Source of the DNA: Haliclystus octoradiatus
Lineage: Eukaryota; Cnidaria; Staurozoa; Stauromedusae; Haliclystidae
NCBI GenBank assembly: GCA_916610825.1
Contig: OU744447.1
Location: 20,615,563 to 20,679,562, forward strand
Direction of reading: 5' to 3'
Length of the DNA stretch: 64,000 nucleotides
A model generated the notes under the pieces. The model saw nothing but the letters and a program-made list of their open reading frames with translations. It did not search any database and was not told where the DNA came from. Every line of letters starts with the position of its first letter. Within the stretch, counting starts at the first letter, position 1. A program made the translations under genes and the position numbers. Positions 59,801-62,433 of this stretch are shown in pieces.

Positions 59801-62433
59801 GATCGTTCATGGACCTTGATGAACTGAGTTAATGAACGTTCATCAACTAGTTTATCAATGTTAAACGGCACAAACTTCATAAAAGTTCAAGAAAATTAAT
59901 GAACTAGTTCATCAAAGTTCATGAATTTTGATAAACGTTCATGAACAATCTATGAACAAATACTAACCACACTTATGGGATTAGTTACTGGTAATTTTCA
60001 TACCGAATAAGGTTCATACATACTTCAGTTTGTGAAGTTTAAGAGTGTTAAATTGTCTCAGTTTTAATAATTGTTCATGATCTTTTCAGTAGCAATTCAT
60101 ATACATTTTATTAACTATATACCCATAAGGGCTTCTTGTCAACTATGAAAATACACAAGGCTTACTCCAGCAAAGCTAAGTATTCAATGGATGTGACAAA
60201 AATGCTGCTAATAAGTATTAACGCCTCAAAACATTATCATGCTAAAATCAACCCAATCATGTTTAATTTACTAAAATATTTCAGGTTACATTGAATCTTA
60301 ATTCTTTTAATTAACAGTACAGTACTTCTTTTGTTGTCTGAAGATGTGTTAATTTTAGGACTTCAGGAGATAGTGTGTCAAACATAATTTGTTTCAAAGT
60401 TTTATTTTAATTTGTCTCTTACACAGGGACCTATACAATGCAGGTTTCAATCTAACAAATCAGAGATACAACGTCCCTGCTGAAACAGTTGATGACAATC
60501 AGGACAAAGCTTTTGAAATGTCATCGATATTGACAGATACAATCTTATTGGGAAATCCTGGTGACTTTCGAATTGATACTAACAAAGGAAAGTGTATTGG
60601 TTCTTCGGAATATTTTATCAAAAAAGGAGCTGAAATCAATATTCAAACGGTATGTTGCATAATAATTCAAATCCTACAAGGTGAAAAAAATCCATGAGTT
60701 CATGAACAGTTCATGAACTTCATTATCAGTCCATGATCTTTTTGTAGGTTCATAAACAATTCATGGACAGTCACGTTCATGAACTAACAAACTTTTTTCT
60801 CAGGGGTTGATGTTAACAATGAATTAATAGCGTTATCAATCCAGCACGAGCAGAGCATGCTGTCCCAAAAGTGATTTGTTATCGTAACCACTACATTTAA
60901 CCCTGTGAAAAGAAATTGATGTATCAATCCGTAATATATTGATATAAAATAAAAAATGAACAACAAGAACAATAACTTAAGTAGCTATAACAAATCTACT
61001 CATCAATTGATTTTGAATCATTTTGTCCATTTATTTCAGCATGAAGGGCAGACACCATTGATGGTCGCCGCTGGTGCTAATCAAATTGACGAAGTGAAAC
61101 TGTTAGTTAGCAAGAAAGCTGATGTTAACATCCAAGATATCCATGGTTACACAGCACTACATTTCTTTATTAATCATTTGGAGGTATTTATACAGTTAAA
61201 TTTGTTATCTTGTTTTCTGACTATAAGAGCTGCAATGCAATCTTGATTGTTGTACAATTTCATATTTGGCATTGCTGAGGAGCTCTAATCACCTGTATCG
61301 CATCTTATGTTCTATGTGGAGGCTGGGTATGCTGGGTAGAAATTATACCGCATATTAGCCGTCAGACTAAAATTCATACCGGATTGATTGTTGGAATACA
61401 CTAGCAACAACTCTGAGGATTACACAAAGCAAATAAGTTTGCTTTCGCTAATTATATTTCTGGTGGCTTCCTTATAGCAACAAAGCTAATGTGATTGCGC
61501 TTACCAATAGTAACATCAAATTCGATTGATTACATTATGACGATCAGCAGCAAAGGCAATCCCTTATGTTGTAGCTAAGCTTTCATTTAGACTGGAACCC
61601 GCTTAAGTGTAATTCAGAGAAATGGAATCTCAGCATTGATGCAACCTGGCTTTAAAACCCTATTGACTTTGTAGTCATGTCTATGTTAAATAATTGCAGA
61701 TCAGTGCAAATTCAGATAACTGCAATGAAAGTCTTCACCTATTTTGACTTGTACTTAAGTAACCCACTTTAGTTGTTAGCACTGCAATTTACTTCATAAT
61801 ACATTTCCTAGTGACCATTTCATACTATTGCAATGTTAGGATGGCCCTCAGTAAATGTAACCATTCACATAACATTCAAATATTTACTTTGACGAGGAGG
61901 TTGTGTAATTCATTTTCATAAACTTTAGCTAATGTGTATTTATTAACAATTCATGAATAAATTAAAATCCAACAATAACTGTTCCAGATGTAACGGTATT
62001 CTGTCAATAATAATTGACCAAAAAATCATTAAGTAATTTACGGTCAAACTTTGTTAAATATTTGCAACTAAAACAACAAATTCTGCCAAAAGCAGTTAAA
62101 TAATTTGTCTCCCTAGCACAGCCTTTATTGCCAGATTCAACTGTAGTTTATAAAAATGGACCATTCAACTCTCATAGGGGGAAGCAGGCAACACCATTGA
62201 TGCATATATTAGGTTGTATTATGCACTCTCATAATTGTTGACTTTTGATTTCTTGTTTACAGTATGGTACACTTGTTGACTTTGCAGTGGCAACATATTT
62301 ATGCAAAGCAGGTACTGATCTAACATTGAAAAGCAAAGATGGGTATACAGTATTAGATATGGCAAAACATAAAGGTGCTGATAACCTAGCACAGATGTTG
62401 GCAAATGCAATGAAAACCTCTACTCAAACTATT
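8351..62433 (+). CDS. Giant ankyrin-repeat protein, PARP-5/PME-5-like (3' end outside window)
   Basis: Thirty-seven exons with compatible phases join into 5643 nt (1881 codons) without a stop. Seen: an acidic N-terminus (residues 1-130), a compact beta-rich segment starting about residue 145 (YRAGDVLAVRGEEDDFYLC) that resembles a Tudor or BAH fold, a Lys/Arg-rich nuclear-type linker (about 250-285), a conserved block around 290-425 (VPIPEIDLLE, FTFGHAVRPL), then from about 525 to the last exon a long series of divergent ankyrin repeats (PIHCACINPN, KGRTPLMIAS, NTPIHYACGYG, GQTPLMVAAG). Known: nematode PME-5/PARP-5 proteins combine such ankyrin arrays with a C-terminal PARP domain in a protein of a little over 2200 residues. 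Inference: the PARP regulatory and catalytic exons follow beyond 64000. If they do not, this is a plain giant ankyrin protein. Likely nuclear. The last exon ends at a good donor, so the gene is incomplete here. Confidence 0.72.
10419..11465. mobile_element. MITE inserted at TTAA inside the pogo transposase (first)
   Basis: 1047 bp with terminal inverted repeats AAGGACTATGCAGACCGGC ... GCCGGTCTGCATAGTCCTT, flanked by TTAA at 10415-10418 and 11466-11469. Joining the flanks over a single TTAA continues the transposase frame from GERGDV into a VDDWKRRLP segment. TTAA target sites are typical of piggyBac and Kolobok superfamilies. No transposase of its own was seen. Confidence 0.9.
11686..12446. 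mobile_element. MITE inserted at TTAA inside the pogo transposase (second)
   Basis: 761 bp with inverted ends AGGGAGAATACTGACCGGGG ... CCCCGGTCAATATTCTCCCT (about 33 bases, few mismatches), flanked by TTAA at 11682-11685 and 12447-12450. Joining over one TTAA continues the frame from WTGEKLK into PLLICKSKKP. Its ends differ from the other insertion, so it is a different family using the same target word. Confidence 0.9.
13763..13940 (+). CDS. Ankyrin gene exon 2
   Basis: 178 nt, phase 0 to 1 (residues 173-231). Completes the Tudor/BAH-like region (ASFDDTCFVASAVDRVSLL) and adds LSSKLAKRIKHLI. Acceptor GATTAG, donor GTAGGC. Confidence 0.85.
14744..14930. mobile_element. Pogo-like MITE, copy A
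   Basis: 187 bp. Ends CAATGTAACCCGCTGAAGTGCA and, on the other strand, CAGCGGAACCCGTTTAAGTGCA, flanked by TA. A related copy lies in opposite orientation at about 61589-61772. Confidence 0.75.
15392..15617 (+). CDS. Ankyrin gene exon 3
   Basis: 226 nt, phase 1 to 2 (residues 232-306). Acidic stretch followed by a strongly basic, nuclear-localisation-like run (NKRRKRTTRKAP) and the VPIPEIDLLESDPTFDKG block. Acceptor CTAACAG, donor GTAAGG. Confidence 0.85.
16274..16379 (+). CDS. Ankyrin gene exon 4
   Basis: 106 nt, phase 2 to 0. SVKWAIRDVLTKDHENLKKT, helical. Acceptor TCGTTAG, donor GTAAGT. Confidence 0.82.
16540..16915. repeat. ~100-bp tandem repeat with TTCATGAAC words
   Basis: About 3.6 units starting near 16540, 16647, 16746 and 16846. 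Each unit carries an ATTGATCAAAGTTAATAA-like start, then a CTTGAAATTGCCCC-like segment, then TTCATGAAC-type palindromic words. Units have diverged moderately. Confidence 0.75.
17000..17157 (+). CDS. Ankyrin gene exon 5
   Basis: 158 nt, phase 0 to 2. SPMEYALMYGDHDAIKILHD is an ankyrin-like helix pair. Acceptor CTGCAG, donor GTAAGA. Confidence 0.85.
17437..17521 (+). CDS. Ankyrin gene exon 6
   Basis: 85 nt, phase 2 to 0. NFFTFGHAVRPLTGSRGSRE, a Gly/Arg-rich block that I associate with PME-5-type proteins. Acceptor TTCTAG, donor GTAATA. Confidence 0.83.
17812..18288. mobile_element. hAT-like MITE in intron 6
   Basis: 477 bp. Ends CATGGCTTGTATTCCTGA...CACACGC and complementary GTGTG...GGAATACAAGCCATG, flanked by 8-bp direct repeats TCAATATG (17804-17811) and ACAATATG (18289-18296), 7 of 8 matching. 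It overlaps spurious open frames on both strands. Confidence 0.75.
18557..18658 (+). CDS. Ankyrin gene exon 7
   Basis: 34 codons, phase 0. LPLDPSFLMKRGIDINTAEF. Acceptor CTTATAG, donor GTAGGA. Confidence 0.85.
19142..19264 (+). CDS. Ankyrin gene exon 8 (GC donor)
   Basis: 41 codons, phase 0. VWRAVRNGHREVAGHFIKQA is ankyrin-like. The donor is GAG|GCAAGG, a GC-AG intron; no GT donor near it keeps the frame. Confidence 0.82.
19374..19451 (+). CDS. Ankyrin gene exon 9
   Basis: 26 codons, phase 0. VLLNNDEPLSKFRASSV. Acceptor TTTACAG, donor GTAGGC. Confidence 0.83.
20145..20308 (+). CDS. Ankyrin gene exon 10
   Basis: 164 nt, phase 0 to 2. Two clear ankyrin units: LLPIHCACINPNPAYLQSLL and RKPIHFAAACTGPGPMKLLL. 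Acceptor CCAACAG, donor GTAAAA. Confidence 0.9.
20309..22567. other. Intron 10
   Basis: 2.26 kb. It contains a repeat (about 21325-21421) related to one at 36072-36210, and otherwise AT-rich sequence without recognisable coding. The open frames in it show no family resemblance. Confidence 0.5.
21325..21421. repeat. Dispersed repeat, copy 1
   Basis: Contains CCAGTCACACTGCTAAGTCA followed by GTGGAATATCTAGTATACTT, matching the copy at 36072-36210 almost base for base over about 45 positions. Both are preceded by an imperfect inverted repeat (GGTGCCTGG... / ...CCAAGCACC here). Confidence 0.65.
22568..22784 (+). CDS. Ankyrin gene exon 11
   Basis: 217 nt, phase 2 to 0. Ankyrin units GLDPNDVDSKGRTPLMIASK and RAALTALHYAAKFGHT separated by an acidic insert. 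Acceptor TTTACAG, donor GTAAAT. Confidence 0.9.
23137..23530. mobile_element. CAGTGAAAC MITE, copy 1 (carries a nested insertion)
   Basis: Related to the copies at 24864-25039 and 26114-26272: a GAAACCTGTATATAACAGCCAGC start, AAGAGTGACCATTATAGAC middle and TAACAGGTTT end. It is split by a separate element at 23270-23472. TA at the left edge; the right edge is approximate. Confidence 0.7.
23270..23472. mobile_element. hAT-like MITE nested in another MITE
   Basis: 203 bp, ends CAGAGCCATCTATTTACAAG and complementary ...TAAATAAATGGCTCTG, flanked by 8-bp TTATAGAC (23262-23269) and CTATAGAC (23473-23480). The CAGAG tips and 8-bp duplication fit hAT. Paralogous copies of the host MITE show the empty site (ACTATAGACAGGTGGC). 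Confidence 0.8.
23643..23799 (+). CDS. Ankyrin gene exon 12
   Basis: 157 nt, phase 0 to 1. STIKLLVEKGATVDIQCAAG then MTPLIMAVRHGHLEAVKVFV. Acceptor TTCTAG, donor GTATGT. Confidence 0.9.
24280..25700. mobile_element. 1.4-kb element with CCGTATTGGTG termini (intron 12)
   Basis: GCCGTATTGGTGCGCGTATA at about 24284 is complementary to TATATGCACACCAATACGGG near 25680-25699, in inverted orientation. The interior has no transposase and contains another MITE at 24864-25039. Target duplication not clear. Confidence 0.55.
24864..25039. mobile_element. CAGTGAAAC MITE, copy 2
   Basis: 176 bp, starts CAGTGAAATACAGTATAACG and ends TTATAACAGGTTTGAGTG, flanked by TA. Non-autonomous, pogo-like by its TA site and CAGT tip. 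Nested in the 24280-25700 element. Confidence 0.75.
25842..26050 (+). CDS. Ankyrin gene exon 13
   Basis: 209 nt, phase 1 to 0. Two classic ankyrin repeats: NKTPLMFAILNGHAHIAAYL and NTPIHYACGYGWYYCTKLLL, with GADPN-like ends (GANPNVPN). Acceptor CTTTAG, donor GTAAGT. Confidence 0.92.
26114..26272. mobile_element. CAGTGAAAC MITE, copy 3
   Basis: Starts CAGTGAAACCAGTATATAAA after TA, contains GTGACTACTATAGACAGATA, and ends TATAACAGGTTTGG. It is the least decorated copy and shows the unoccupied target seen filled in copy 1. Confidence 0.72.
27083..27307 (+). CDS. Ankyrin gene exon 14
   Basis: 75 codons, phase 0. TTPLALALLKDNEECAELLL, then VDVNFRDETGCTILS and a further unit ending DSKGWTA. Acceptor TTTTAG, donor GTAAGT. 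Confidence 0.92.
27308..28462. other. Intron 14
   Basis: No coding sequence. Holds the (TTCTA)n array at 27875-28019 preceded by a probable non-LTR retroposon 3' end (about 27750-27874). Confidence 0.55.
27875..28019. repeat. (TTCTA)n microsatellite, about 29 units
   Basis: Uninterrupted TTCTA repeats over 145 bases, directly after GTGGTTGAAATAAAA. That setting is typical of the simple-repeat tail of a LINE or SINE, so the upstream 100 bases are probably its 3' end. Confidence 0.95.
28463..28531 (+). CDS. Ankyrin gene exon 15
   Basis: 23 codons, phase 0. LHYLASHSVYKPKPWKKKKR: the end of one repeat followed by a basic run that could act as a second nuclear signal. Acceptor CTGCAG, donor GTAAGT. 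Confidence 0.85.
28532..31026. other. Intron 15
   Basis: 2.5 kb. AT-rich, with TATATACGTATATATACG palindromic runs near 29143-29205. The short open frame at 30115-30363 resembles no family I know. No element boundaries were recognised. Confidence 0.45.
31027..31176 (+). CDS. Ankyrin gene exon 16
   Basis: 50 codons, phase 0. Ends with VAKVLLDASADVNAVDEDGK and SPIMFAVLQ, an ankyrin unit split by the next intron. Acceptor AAACAG, donor GTTATT. Confidence 0.88.
31620..31830. mobile_element. TTCATGAAC palindromic element, diverged copy
   Basis: Begins CCCCTGTGAAAAACGGTTCA and ends near TTCACAGGAGC. The interior repeats GTTCATGAAC words and is largely self-complementary. An older relative of the copy at 31864. 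Confidence 0.6.
31864..32057. mobile_element. TTCATGAAC palindromic element, best copy
   Basis: 194 bp. Left end CCCCTGCGAAAAACAGTTCA, right end the near-perfect complement TGAACTTTTTTCGCAGGGG. The interior consists of GTTCATGAACTGTTCATGAAC words and an internal GTTAAATGGC / GCCATTTAAC pair, so the whole element folds on itself. No coding capacity. Confidence 0.85.
32092..32277. mobile_element. Pogo-like MITE with TTAATATCCC words
   Basis: 186 bp. Ends CAGTCAAACTCGGTTAATATCC and complementary GGATATTAAGCAAGTTCGACTG, with TA on each side. The interior repeats CTTAATATCCC / CTTAATGTCCC, much as the pogo element at 9506 repeats CGGACA words. Confidence 0.85.
32701..32844 (+). CDS. Ankyrin gene exon 17
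   Basis: 48 codons, phase 0. NIPLLELFQKHGG then KRTALHCLLSAD. Acceptor AATTAG, donor GTACAA. Confidence 0.88.
33537..33695 (+). CDS. Ankyrin gene exon 18
   Basis: 53 codons, phase 0. LDTLIACGADLDAVDKTGTT then ALMQTFQL. Acceptor TTTCAG, donor GTATGA. Confidence 0.88.
34817..34972 (+). CDS. Ankyrin gene exon 19
   Basis: 52 codons, phase 0. SMADLLIKAGASPLVGEDHH then YLLHSMSAD. Acceptor TACAAG, donor GTAAAT. Confidence 0.87.
35031..35096. repeat. Short tandem repeat, ~30-bp unit
   Basis: AACTCAATAACCTATCAACTTTGTTACT-type unit repeated twice with a partial third copy, directly after exon 19. Confidence 0.75.
35911..36006 (+). CDS. Ankyrin gene exon 20
   Basis: 32 codons, phase 0. INKRDHDGFTPFLLASEAMA. 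Acceptor TTTCAG, donor GTACGT. Confidence 0.87.
36072..36210. repeat. Dispersed repeat, copy 2
   Basis: GCTTGGTTGGTGG ... CCACCAACCAAGC hairpin followed by CCAGTCACACTGCTAAGTCA, shared with 21325-21421. Inverted repeat plus shared tail suggests a small mobile element. Confidence 0.65.
36340..36620. repeat. Minisatellite, ~50-62-bp unit
   Basis: About five units built on ATAGCGGCAAGGCCCAAAGC followed by ATTAGCATAGCATAGCAACAACAACA. The CAA runs vary in length, so the unit length varies. It lies in intron 20. Confidence 0.8.
37153..37185 (+). CDS. Ankyrin gene exon 21 (33-nt microexon)
   Basis: 11 codons, phase 0: GRIQLLQHFMK, a helix that continues the repeat begun in exon 20 and leads into VLVELGADVN of exon 22. 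Acceptor CTTCACAG, donor GTATTT. Confidence 0.75.
37766..37840 (+). CDS. Ankyrin gene exon 22
   Basis: 25 codons, phase 0. VLVELGADVNATIEKPTKKP. Acceptor ACACAG, donor GTATGA. Confidence 0.87.
38423..38604 (-). repeat. LTR (3' LTR of the minus-strand element)
   Basis: 182 bp starting TGTAAGATCAATAATAACTC and ending CACTCAGTCTTACA. The only difference from the partner LTR is CACCAAAG versus CACCGAAG. A purine-rich CGGGGAAG on the minus strand directly precedes it and could be the polypurine tract. Confidence 0.93.
38670..39416 (-). CDS. Retroelement pol: integrase C-terminal part
   Basis: Contains the second catalytic Asp region (DNYSTFASFAVKQLC) and the Glu region (AAYRPQGTGIIERNHKTI), then a C-terminal domain and an acidic, Asn-rich tail. 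It stops 65 bases inside the LTR. Its frame differs from the upstream pol frame by one base near 39300; the genuine coding join is there, and the ATG end of this frame overlaps the other frame without meaning. Confidence 0.85.
   Translation of the reverse strand: MGLLDLLYGVKLMTKEKSKFVLNYYQYLQSMDLQMIMILWDNYSTFASFAVKQLCDKWNVKLIPRAAYRPQGTGIIERNHKTIKTIATRSKCDINEAVYWYNNLPTNRMDVPLWWIKFNYQPKFKFIKFDLNEPDFEKSYVTDEKVWVKPKSTARCNEKWTEGVVVKQISPQKVRVLVRGYPSLRHVSHLRKRRSSMSNNDVNNLNDVNDSNNVSNEESSVEDDVDNVQPLRPIRIRRPPVWLDDYVP
39286..41020 (-). CDS. Retroelement pol: RT, RNase H, integrase N-terminal part
   Basis: RT fingers VRPILDFRELNQ, palm AIVDLKDAYLQLRV and LTRLGFGLNVAP; the catalytic box reads AYIDEIYVDE rather than the usual Y-x-D-D. 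RNase H shows CVWVDASSLALG, NLAELDAALQ and MTDSAA. Then the integrase zinc-binding part (LHCMSHGG, CEEC) and SADVTKYEHSKYF with the first catalytic Asp nearby (TMIDCGPS). The coding sequence continues upstream of the first ATG (40929) as WIDKQYLIPYDE, and changes frame relative to the protease near 41010. Confidence 0.88.
41000..41692 (-). CDS. Retroelement aspartic protease region
   Basis: KAIIDTGSSNTVVS is the D-T-G-S active site; VILGIDSIKVFGG matches the ILG flap-side strand. It follows gag in a different frame and is followed by an Asn-rich stretch before RT. Confidence 0.85.
   Translation of the reverse strand: MWRDWPHGNRMLQTKAGKRLRDCEFCVTGCGPGINGLLYVNVIIIGINYKAIIDTGSSNTVVSSNVIKRNLYSCKSNVVMLDDSKVSFLGYKYLNVKISTLESCVQCFVVSRMITGIDVILGIDSIKVFGGMSVMPTGQFMLGKPVNINAACNILDDNERDNQNNSLLENDIDNCKSVPANNIETIAIDNNNFEAEFNGDNWTIKWKWVDGEPPEFMKNRIRNKNTRMDR
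41755..42372 (-). CDS. Retroelement gag
   Basis: 205 residues. Helical gag core (EWWSRFEIVARLQSY, VDAYFADIKRLCDLAG) and a C-terminal zinc knuckle CDICNKKGHTTNRC (CX2CX4HX4C). A second knuckle (CYNCGEIGHMAIGC) is encoded just downstream, about 41650-41710, in a different frame. The ATG is only 15 bases from the LTR. Confidence 0.88.
   Translation of the reverse strand: MPNESKAAKLKITDVVGTYTGEGDAAEWWSRFEIVARLQSYSDEDTATLVPLLLRGPPFLVYQKMPAADQKNIVLVKQKILSAFSLSKFAAYAELRKRVYKAGDNVDAYFADIKRLCDLAGMSGAGVAFVIGLPENIGLQLRSLLIAHDERLVSRARVLIEADTGSNHEIIAAASSSSSTRQRKVFTCDICNKKGHTTNRCWFKD
42388..42569 (-). repeat. LTR (5' LTR of the minus-strand element)
   Basis: 182 bp, partner of 38423-38604 with one mismatch. 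On the minus strand it is followed by AGCTAACGGGCCAGA and then the gag ATG, so no standard TGG-beginning primer binding site is visible. Confidence 0.93.
43480..43625. mobile_element. hAT-like element end
   Basis: CAGGGCCTGTAGTAGGTATG followed by CACCGAAATTCGG and repeated CGGCCGAAAT / ATTTCGGCC words. This kind of CAGGG tip with GTATGCACCGAA is typical of hAT non-autonomous elements. The other end was not located. Confidence 0.45.
43757..44560 (-). pseudogene. DIRS-like retroelement relic (RT and RNase H)
   Basis: Upstream frame (44489-44229) reads FVRATGLYKLLKLVFATLRQ, then a diverged catalytic region, LGATLDAYMTNVVDTLKCLG and a PAPRCYLSWICD end, the wording of DIRS-type RT (LGxT...LGF...YLGF). 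Downstream frame (43990-43757) reads WSSLESKKHINYLEKLAVFI and VMVDNTT, the DIRS RNase H pattern (HINYLE, DNTT). Interrupted by frameshifts and stops; no tyrosine recombinase seen. Confidence 0.72.
44600..45001 (-). pseudogene. Gln-rich ORF upstream of the DIRS relic
   Basis: Minus-strand frames contain Tyr/Gly/Gln-rich and poly-Gln (CAA) stretches, starting MKILEESSSAAVLNV. By position it could be the gag-like first ORF of the DIRS element. I recognise no domain. Confidence 0.35.
45608..45920. repeat. LTR-like direct repeat, left copy
   Basis: 313 bp, starts TGTCACAAGAACGCTAAGTG and ends ATTATTTGTTGTCA. Its partner at 46393-46704 is nearly identical, with a handful of substitutions and single-base indels. 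TG...CA ends suggest LTRs; no target duplication is visible. Confidence 0.85.
46202..46312 (-). other. Possible minus-strand exon between the two repeats
   Basis: A good acceptor (TTTTTCAG, minus strand) precedes about 110 bases with an open frame starting MPRKRSSTEDSGSVSRKDQK, ending at a possible GTAATA donor. No family recognised. Confidence 0.3.
46393..46704. repeat. LTR-like direct repeat, right copy
   Basis: 312 bp partner of 45608-45920, in direct orientation with 472 bases between. The shared block extends six bases to the left (AATCGA) in both copies. Confidence 0.85.
46902..47444 (-). CDS. Unrecognised ORF or terminal exon
   Basis: 180 residues: a charged N-terminal part (ETKKRKTDEEKDLSDRFKIA), then a compact C-terminal half (LHYFAKWYISCVLYIDEEND, SCLTPPGPSGSFLYPRFPD). 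Its wording resembles short C-terminal domains of uncharacterised, often transposon-linked invertebrate proteins, which I cannot name. The frame continues upstream of the ATG as LPKRALYK, so the true start may be in another exon. Confidence 0.5.
   Translation of the reverse strand: MSMLLATEDGSQNFETKKRKTDEEKDLSDRFKIAKTIVGIRSRHCFIPPSISSMEVKDISFATVSRTVYLESLESVQAHDDHDLTIENVHGFIALHYFAKWYISCVLYIDEENDDATVSCLTPPGPSGSFLYPRFPDVIKVNIVNIICLVDPTTATGRTYTLSEADVTKVAKLFNTNYNT
47535..47690 (-). CDS. Possible exon with two CxxC pairs
   Basis: Minus-strand acceptor TTAACTAG, then SIKKNIMCSNKYSTNCGLCK and later CMLCEDY before a GTAAGT donor. The CGLC ... CMLC spacing could bind zinc. It may belong with 46902-47444, but I found no in-phase join, so the link is open. 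Confidence 0.4.
   Translation of the reverse strand, partial: CTLLTSIKKNIMCSNKYSTNCGLCKHKKTIHKDAALVEPGRMECMLCEDYK
48374..48530. repeat. LTR-like repeat, left copy (diverged)
   Basis: Starts TGTAGGACTATGGCTCGATG; its first 42 bases match 49599 onward at all but three positions, then the match becomes patchy (GATTATCAG, ATTAACAATGC). Confidence 0.6.
48610..49104 (-). pseudogene. LINE reverse transcriptase fragment
   Basis: Reads VVLLKFFEKLLNDQI, LSGYLKTHSCEAALYKATED and IVAMDLSKAFDSINHEKIWR, the N-terminal and A-motif region of CR1/Jockey-type RT. The YADD box is absent, so it is truncated. It lies between the two LTR-like repeats at 48374 and 49599. Confidence 0.78.
49181..49507 (-). other. 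Minus-strand ORF with splice signals
   Basis: Contains CSRSNKRAKTISQSECSG and an acidic LTKDDDDIVQ. On the minus strand an acceptor (TTGGTAG) and a donor (CTGCAG|GTAAGA) bracket the charged part. Could be an exon of a minus-strand gene with 49898-50155. Confidence 0.35.
49599..49760. repeat. LTR-like repeat, right copy (diverged)
   Basis: Starts TGTAAGACTATGGCTCAATG. Directly to its left is CTGCTAGCT, comparable to CCGTTAGCT next to the 5' LTR at 42388, so it may be the 5' LTR of a related minus-strand element. Right edge uncertain. Confidence 0.5.
49898..50155 (-). other. Possible first exon of a minus-strand gene
   Basis: Open frame with MASSTKIIIKEEVRSNAGPH and a coiled-coil-like IKQIKKIQSVLRQVEKGEDE, ending at a strong donor (GGTG|GTAAGTGA, minus strand). 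No family recognised; may equally be an ORF of a mobile element. Confidence 0.4.
51332..51431 (+). CDS. Ankyrin gene exon 23
   Basis: 100 nt, phase 0 to 1. NYNRSVPDFGLQIDNFKKRL. Acceptor TTTTCAG, donor GTGAAA. It rejoins the gene after the 13.5-kb intron without phase conflict. Confidence 0.85.
51785..51903 (+). CDS. Ankyrin gene exon 24
   Basis: 119 nt, phase 1 to 0. CDRYSRKPLHLALRMKNFKR is an ankyrin unit. Acceptor AGTTAG, donor GTAAGC. Confidence 0.87.
52473..52555 (+). CDS. Ankyrin gene exon 25
   Basis: 83 nt, phase 0 to 2. VKLGALFNVSSGNSDEDYYG then TPLCMAS. Acceptor TTTCAG, donor GTAAAG. Confidence 0.87.
52861..52976 (+). CDS. Ankyrin gene exon 26
   Basis: 116 nt, phase 2 to 1. EEIIRALLEAGADANVCDKL then SPLTHVCKW. 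Acceptor TTCTAG, donor GTTAGT. Confidence 0.85.
52977..54487. other. Intron 26
   Basis: 1.5 kb, AT-rich. No coding sequence or element ends recognised. A small extra exon here cannot be excluded because the 3' junction is ambiguous. Confidence 0.45.
54488..54785 (+). CDS. Ankyrin gene exon 27
   Basis: 298 nt, phase 1 to 2. MKLMVGKSVNINSADKWNRI, PLHYAVNAG, ILIQNGANVIAQDEDRRTPM. The acceptor CACAAG at 54487 keeps the phase with exon 26; the stronger-looking AACAG at 54478 would not. Donor GTAAGC. Confidence 0.8.
55399..55573 (+). CDS. Ankyrin gene exon 28
   Basis: 175 nt, phase 2 to 0. SADLNLQDCNGQTVLHYCCI is an ankyrin unit. Acceptor TATTAG, donor GTGATA. Confidence 0.88.
55816..55954. mobile_element. 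TTCATGAAC palindromic element, diverged copy
   Basis: Left part CTCTGCGATAAACATTTCAG GAGTTCATGA, right part GTTCATGAACTGTTCATGAA CTC ... TTTTTTGCAG. Same family as 31864-32057. Confidence 0.65.
56197..56273 (+). CDS. Ankyrin gene exon 29
   Basis: 77 nt, phase 0 to 2. AGASHDINDNDGNSPLSLAV. Acceptor CTTCAG, donor GTAAGA. Confidence 0.88.
56617..56709 (+). CDS. Ankyrin gene exon 30
   Basis: 93 nt, phase 2 to 2. CARLLLQAGAPADCDIVFPV. Acceptor CTGCAG, donor GTATAT. Confidence 0.88.
56722..56836. mobile_element. TTCATGAAC palindromic element, short copy
   Basis: About 115 bp: starts CCCTTTGAAAAACAGTTCAG, ends CTGATTTTCGCAGGGG, interior of GTTCATGAAC words. It begins 12 bases after the exon 30 donor. 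Confidence 0.75.
57039..57258 (+). CDS. Ankyrin gene exon 31
   Basis: 220 nt, phase 2 to 0. A helical region, less ankyrin-like (MKYVEMLLYRIKEAEWRYKS, then MVIANNWHGVAYTMLELSG). Acceptor CGATAG, donor GTATGC. Confidence 0.85.
57259..58563. other. Intron 31
   Basis: 1.3 kb. AT-rich; TTCATGAAC words cluster at about 58090-58275. No coding sequence recognised. Confidence 0.5.
58564..58725 (+). CDS. Ankyrin gene exon 32
   Basis: 54 codons, phase 0. SISNSNLLHILAEHKKFPEC. Acceptor CTACAG, donor GTAAGA. Confidence 0.87.
58951..59068 (+). CDS. Ankyrin gene exon 33
   Basis: 118 nt, phase 0 to 1. FAKILIDANVSLSDRDINGS then VPLHCAAQN. Acceptor TTCACAG, donor GTAAGT. Confidence 0.88.
59621..59738 (+). 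CDS. Ankyrin gene exon 34
   Basis: 118 nt, phase 1 to 2. TGGEVNVLNNNNATPAASMI. Acceptor TCTATAG, donor GTAAGT. Confidence 0.86.
59780..59965. mobile_element. TTCATGAAC palindromic element, left-end copy
   Basis: Starts CCCCTGCGAAAAAAGTTCAT and continues with GTTCATGAAC / GTTCATCAA words. The right CGCAGGGG end is lost or diverged. Confidence 0.6.
60427..60649 (+). CDS. Ankyrin gene exon 35
   Basis: 223 nt, phase 2 to 0. Long linker with AFEMSSILTDTILLGNPGDF and then EYFIKKGAEINIQT, the tail of an ankyrin unit. Acceptor TACACAG, donor GTATGT. Confidence 0.87.
60678..60807. mobile_element. TTCATGAAC palindromic element, diverged copy
   Basis: Left GGTGAAAAAAATCCATGAGT, interior GTTCATGAAC words, right ACTTTTTTCTCAGGGG. 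It lies 28 bases after exon 35. Confidence 0.6.
61040..61183 (+). CDS. Ankyrin gene exon 36
   Basis: 48 codons, phase 0. HEGQTPLMVAAGANQIDEVK then LLVSKKADVNIQDIHGYTAL, one and a half textbook ankyrin repeats. Acceptor TTTCAG, donor GTATTT. Confidence 0.92.
61589..61772. mobile_element. Pogo-like MITE, copy B (inverted)
   Basis: Starts near CTGGAACCCGCTTAAGTGTA and ends AGTAACCCACTTTAG. It matches the reverse complement of 14744-14930 through the interior (for example GCAACCTGGCTTTAAAAC against GTTTTAAAGCCAGGTTGC). Edges approximate. Confidence 0.65.
62263..62433 (+). CDS. Ankyrin gene exon 37 (last in window)
   Basis: 57 codons, phase 0. TYLCKAGTDLTLKSKDGYTV then LDMAKHKGADNLAQMLANAM, the last ankyrin unit seen. 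Ends at donor ATT|GTAAGT, so coding continues downstream. Confidence 0.9.
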
